Assembly: GCA_002451065.1 (NCBI GenBank)
Contig: DKBC01000329.1
Span: 2,004 to 10,488 of the forward strand
Length of the DNA stretch: 8,485 bases
Direction of reading: 5' to 3'
From: Betaproteobacteria bacterium UBA6910
GTDB lineage: Bacteria; Pseudomonadota; Gammaproteobacteria; Burkholderiales; UBA6910
Below, piece after piece: positions 6,259 through 8,485 of the stretch (its first letter is position 1; the number at the start of each line of letters is the position of its first letter). Below the pieces are notes generated by a model. The model worked only from the letters and a program-made list of their open reading frames with translations. It searched no databases and was not told where the DNA came from. A program made the position numbers and the translations under genes.

Positions 6259-6690
6259 TCATCCGCGCGCCGGCATGTTGTTGACGATCTCCGTTACCAG
6301 GCGCTCCCCCCAGTCTTCGGGGGCGGCGTGCGACCCATCCCGCTGCGGAGCGCCCCAGATGGGACGCGGGAAATGGCGGTCATCAATGTAGCGTGGGATC
6401 ACGTGCCAGTGCAAGTGCGCTACCAGGTTGCCGAGACTGGCGAGATTGACCTTGTCCGGATTCATCACCCTGCGCAGCGCCGCCTCCACCGCGAACACCT
6501 TCTCCATCAACCGCGTCCTTTCGCCGGCATCCAAATCGGTCATCTCGCGCGCGTGGCGGTTAAGCACCACGCGGCAAAATCCGGGGTAGTCGGGATCGCG
6601 CGCCAGCACCACGCGGCAGAAATCATCCTGCCAAACCAGGCGGCCTCCGTCCGTCGCGCACAATTCACACGCAGGCATGTGTTCCGGCAT
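6259..6690 (-). CDS. HIT-family (histidine triad) nucleotide-binding protein
   Basis: HIT proteins are small cytoplasmic hydrolases or transferases acting on nucleoside phosphoramidates, dinucleoside polyphosphates or similar substrates through a His nucleophile. This one is 143 residues. The triad HLHWHVIPR (92-100) has His92, His94 and catalytic His96. The LASLGNLVAHLHWH arrangement and the upstream YPGFCRVVLNRH strand are as in the family. CELC at 8-11 is a CxxC pair near the N-terminus, perhaps a metal site. The C-terminus (about 105-143) extends past the usual HIT core. The start is uncertain: ATG at 6690 has no ribosome site, whereas the in-frame ATG at 6678 has GGAA a few bases before it and would give 139 residues. 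The natural substrate cannot be read from sequence. It lies 36 bases after the yafJ-like gene and 26 before the PilZ-like gene, consistent with one operon. Confidence 0.92.
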   Translation of the reverse strand: MPEHMPACELCATDGGRLVWQDDFCRVVLARDPDYPGFCRVVLNRHAREMTDLDAGERTRLMEKVFAVEAALRRVMNPDKVNLASLGNLVAHLHWHVIPRYIDDRHFPRPIWGAPQRDGSHAAPEDWGERLVTEIVNNMPARG

Positions 6691-6726
6691 GGGCCGAGTC
6701 TAACGCATCGGGAAGGCGCAGTGCTT

Positions 6727-7518
6727 TCACGGCGCGAAGGAGAGGGAGCGGCTCGCCAGAGGCGCGCCCTGGTGGAACATGGACAGCGTTCCGGGCGCAA
6801 GCTCGGTCCAGACCTCGTTGTCGGTGAGGGGCGTGGTGGCGACCACGGCCACGCGGTCCTCCGGCGTGGTGACCTCCGTGAAGTCCACCGTGAGGTCCTG
6901 GTCCTTGAGGTGGGCCTCGGCGAACGGCGCCTGGCGCACGACGTAAGCGAGTCGCGTGGAGCAATGGGCCCACAGACAGTCGCCGTTGGAAAGCAGGAAA
7001 TTGAACTCGCCGTGAGCTGCGATCTCCCGGGCCAGCCCCGCCAGCGCCTCGAACAGGGGCTCCCGCGCCGGCGGTTCCTCCGGGAAGCGTCTGCGCAGGG
7101 ACTGGAGCAGGTAGCAGAACGCGCGTTCGGAGTCTGTCGTACCCACGGGGGCGAAGGCCCCGTCCAGGCCGGGCGAGAATTCCTTGAGATCACCGTTGTG
7201 GGCGAATATCCAGTAGCGCCCCCACAGCTCGCGCATGAAGGGATGGGTGTTCTCCAGGTTCACGGTGCCCTGGGTCGCCTTGCGGATATGGGCGATCACG
7301 TTGAGCGAGCGGATCGGGTAATGGCGCACCAGCTCCGCCACCGGCGAGTCGCAGCTCGGCGCAGGATCGATGAACAGCCGGCAGCCCCGCCCCTCGAAAA
7401 AAGCGATCCCCCAGCCGTCGCGGTGGTGGTCGGTGAGGCCGCCCCGCACCTGGAATCCCGTGAAGGAAAAACAGATGTCGGTCGGGGTGTTGCAGTTCAT
7501 TCCCAGCAGCTGGCACAT
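6727..7518 (-). CDS. yafJ: Class II glutamine amidotransferase, YafJ family
   Basis: This is a stand-alone Ntn-type glutamine amidotransferase domain of 263 residues, close to E. coli YafJ (about 255). After Met removal Cys2 becomes the N-terminal nucleophile. Other marks are MCQLLGMN, PTDICFSFTG (12-21), RGG (25-27), DGWG (34-37), Arg79 in AHIRKAT, ENTHPF (89-94), the oxyanion and glutamine pocket AHNGD (106-110) with Asn108-Gly109, and TDSERAFC (128-135). No synthetase or sugar isomerase domain is attached, so it either acts as a glutaminase or passes ammonia to an unidentified partner; the acceptor of the family is not firmly known. The start codon is fixed by the need for Cys at position 2. 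The ribosome site is weak. It lies 73 bases downstream of the Fe-S oxidoreductase gene and 36 upstream of the HIT gene. Confidence 0.93.
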   Translation of the reverse strand: MCQLLGMNCNTPTDICFSFTGFQVRGGLTDHHRDGWGIAFFEGRGCRLFIDPAPSCDSPVAELVRHYPIRSLNVIAHIRKATQGTVNLENTHPFMRELWGRYWIFAHNGDLKEFSPGLDGAFAPVGTTDSERAFCYLLQSLRRRFPEEPPAREPLFEALAGLAREIAAHGEFNFLLSNGDCLWAHCSTRLAYVVRQAPFAEAHLKDQDLTVDFTEVTTPEDRVAVVATTPLTDNEVWTELAPGTLSMFHQGAPLASRSLSFAP

Positions 7519-7546
7519 CGGTCGTCCGCGGTCGTCGGCAGTCGGA

Positions 7547-7566
7547 AGCGGCGAAAGCGTGCCGCT
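7547..7566 (-). other. Small hairpin between the oxidoreductase and yafJ-like genes
   Basis: AGCGGC and GCCGCT flank an eight-base loop, giving a six-base-pair stem in the 73-base gap. No T run follows in the minus direction, so read-through into the yafJ-like gene is likely. I saw no good promoter in the rest of the gap. Confidence 0.25.
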
Positions 7567-7591
7567 ACTTTCGGCTCTCGACTCGCAATTG

Positions 7592-8485
7592 TCAAAGCAG
7601 CACGCGCTCGATTCCGCCGCCGTTGGCCTTGGTCACGTAGTCGGCCAGCCAGTTCTCGCCGAGCAGGCGGCGCGCCATCTCCACCACGATGTAGTCGGGC
7701 TCGGTGCCGGTGTCGTCCCGGTAGCGAGCCAGGCCCTGCAGGCAGGACGGGCAGGAGGTGAGCACCTTGATGTCGCCGCCGTGGCCTCCCGCGCGGATCC
7801 CGTCCACGCCGCCCTGGAGCTCTTCCTGCTTGCGGAACCGCACCTGGGTGGCGACGTCGGGGCGGCTTATGGCGAAGGTTCCCGACTCGCCGCAGCAGCG
7901 GTCATTGAGGGCCACCTCAGCGCCCATCAGGGTGCCGACCACCTGGAGCGGCTGGTGGGTCTTCATGGGCGTGTGGCAGGGGTCGTGGTACAGGTAGCGG
8001 ATTCCGCTGACGCCCTCCAGCTTGACCCCGTTCTCCAGCAGGTACTCGTGGATGTCCAGCAGCCGGCACCCGGGGAAGATCTTGTCGAATTCGTACTTGA
8101 GGAGCTGATCCATGCAGGTGCCGCAGGAGACGATCACCGTCCTGATGTCCAGGTAATTGAGGGTATTGGCGACGCGATGGAACAGCACCCGGTTCTGGGT
8201 GATGATCTGCTCGCCCCGGTCGTGGTTGCCTGCCGAGGTCTGGGGGTAGCCGCAGCACAGGTATCCCGGGGGCAGCACCGTGATCGCCCCGAGATCGTAG
8301 AGCATGGCTTGGGTGGCGAGCCCCACCTGGGAGAACAGGCGCTCGCTGCCGCAGCCGGGAAAATAGAACACCGCGTCCGAATCCTCGTACACCCTGGCGG
8401 GGTCCCGGATCACCGGCACCACGGTGCTGTCTTCGATGTCCAGCAACGCCCGTGCGGTGCGCTTCGGCAGCCCGCCCGGCATGGG
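7592..8485 (-). CDS. Fe-S oxidoreductase with two CCG domains, C-terminal part (start lies beyond the right edge)
   Basis: The visible 297 residues contain two cysteine-rich CCG domains, as in GlpC, HdrB and glycolate-oxidase Fe-S subunits, which bind iron-sulfur clusters or pass electrons to a partner. Counted from the Met at 8482, domain one has Cys44 (FPGCGSERLF), Cys76-Cys77-Gly78 and Cys120/Cys123 (SCGTC). Domain two has Cys169-His170 (HDPCH), Cys196-Cys197-Gly198 (DRCCGESG) and Cys244/Cys247 (SCPSC). All CCG cysteines are present. The Met at 8482 is probably internal: the frame is open to the last base and no N-terminal ferredoxin domain is visible. In betaproteobacteria I recall a very large protein (well over 1000 residues) that joins a DUF3683 segment, an FAD-linked oxidase domain and a ferredoxin to a C-terminus of this sort, and this is likely its tail. 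The electron donor, probably a 2-hydroxyacid, cannot be named. The yafJ-like gene follows after 73 bases. Confidence 0.88.
   Translation of the reverse strand, partial: PMPGGLPKRTARALLDIEDSTVVPVIRDPARVYEDSDAVFYFPGCGSERLFSQVGLATQAMLYDLGAITVLPPGYLCCGYPQTSAGNHDRGEQIITQNRVLFHRVANTLNYLDIRTVIVSCGTCMDQLLKYEFDKIFPGCRLLDIHEYLLENGVKLEGVSGIRYLYHDPCHTPMKTHQPLQVVGTLMGAEVALNDRCCGESGTFAISRPDVATQVRFRKQEELQGGVDGIRAGGHGGDIKVLTSCPSCLQGLARYRDDTGTEPDYIVVEMARRLLGENWLADYVTKANGGGIERVLL

Noticed and set aside
6232..7761. Long open frame on the plus strand (509 codons)
   Set aside because: It runs antisense through the HIT, yafJ-like and oxidoreductase genes, whose family motifs are clear on the minus strand. The translation is rich in Arg, His and Gly with no domain signature, as expected from a GC-rich shadow frame.

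Overview
The window is GC-rich, almost fully coding bacterial chromosome. It holds six complete protein genes whose families I recognise or partly recognise, one complete lipoprotein gene of unknown function, and two genes cut by the window edges. UbiE (ubiquinone synthesis), a PhoB/PhoR pair of Gram-negative type, a DUF971 protein next to ubiE and a large C-terminal double CCG (Fe-S) module together suggest a betaproteobacterium, perhaps near Thiobacillus, Sulfuricella or Rhodocyclales. That placement is inference from gene content and recalled gene order, not from a search. I saw no tRNA, rRNA, CRISPR array, transposase or phage gene.

Layout, left to right. Positions 1-149 (minus strand) are the first 49 codons of a lipoprotein. 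Positions 150-426 are non-coding and contain a strong hairpin. Positions 427-1170 (minus) encode a second, paralogous lipoprotein. It lies directly downstream of ubiE (1196-1930, minus), which follows the DUF971 gene (1959-2366, minus). These last three are separated by only 25-28 bases and look like one transcript, with the truncated lipoprotein gene lying downstream. Positions 2367-2536 form a divergent control region with a candidate Pho box. phoB (2537-3223) and phoR (3284-4609) are the only plus-strand genes. phoR ends 9 bases from the end of a convergent gene for a 537-residue protein with a PilZ-like C-terminal segment (4619-6232, minus). Upstream of that gene, also on the minus strand, are a HIT-family protein (6259-6690), a YafJ-type class II glutamine amidotransferase (6727-7518) and the C-terminal part of an Fe-S oxidoreductase with two CCG domains (7592-8485, start outside the window).

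How the genes fit together. UbiE methylates the ubiquinone/menaquinone ring, and DUF971 is a frequent neighbour. PhoR senses phosphate limitation, probably through the Pst/PhoU system encoded elsewhere, and phosphorylates PhoB. A candidate Pho box before phoB would make the pair self-activating. The oxidoreductase, YafJ, HIT, DUF971 and ubiE genes share one direction, which resembles the gene order I recall from other betaproteobacteria. If so, phoBR and the 537-residue gene interrupt that block. I did not find a clearly new multi-gene system. The least explained parts are the tandem lipoproteins behind ubiE and the 537-residue PilZ-like protein.
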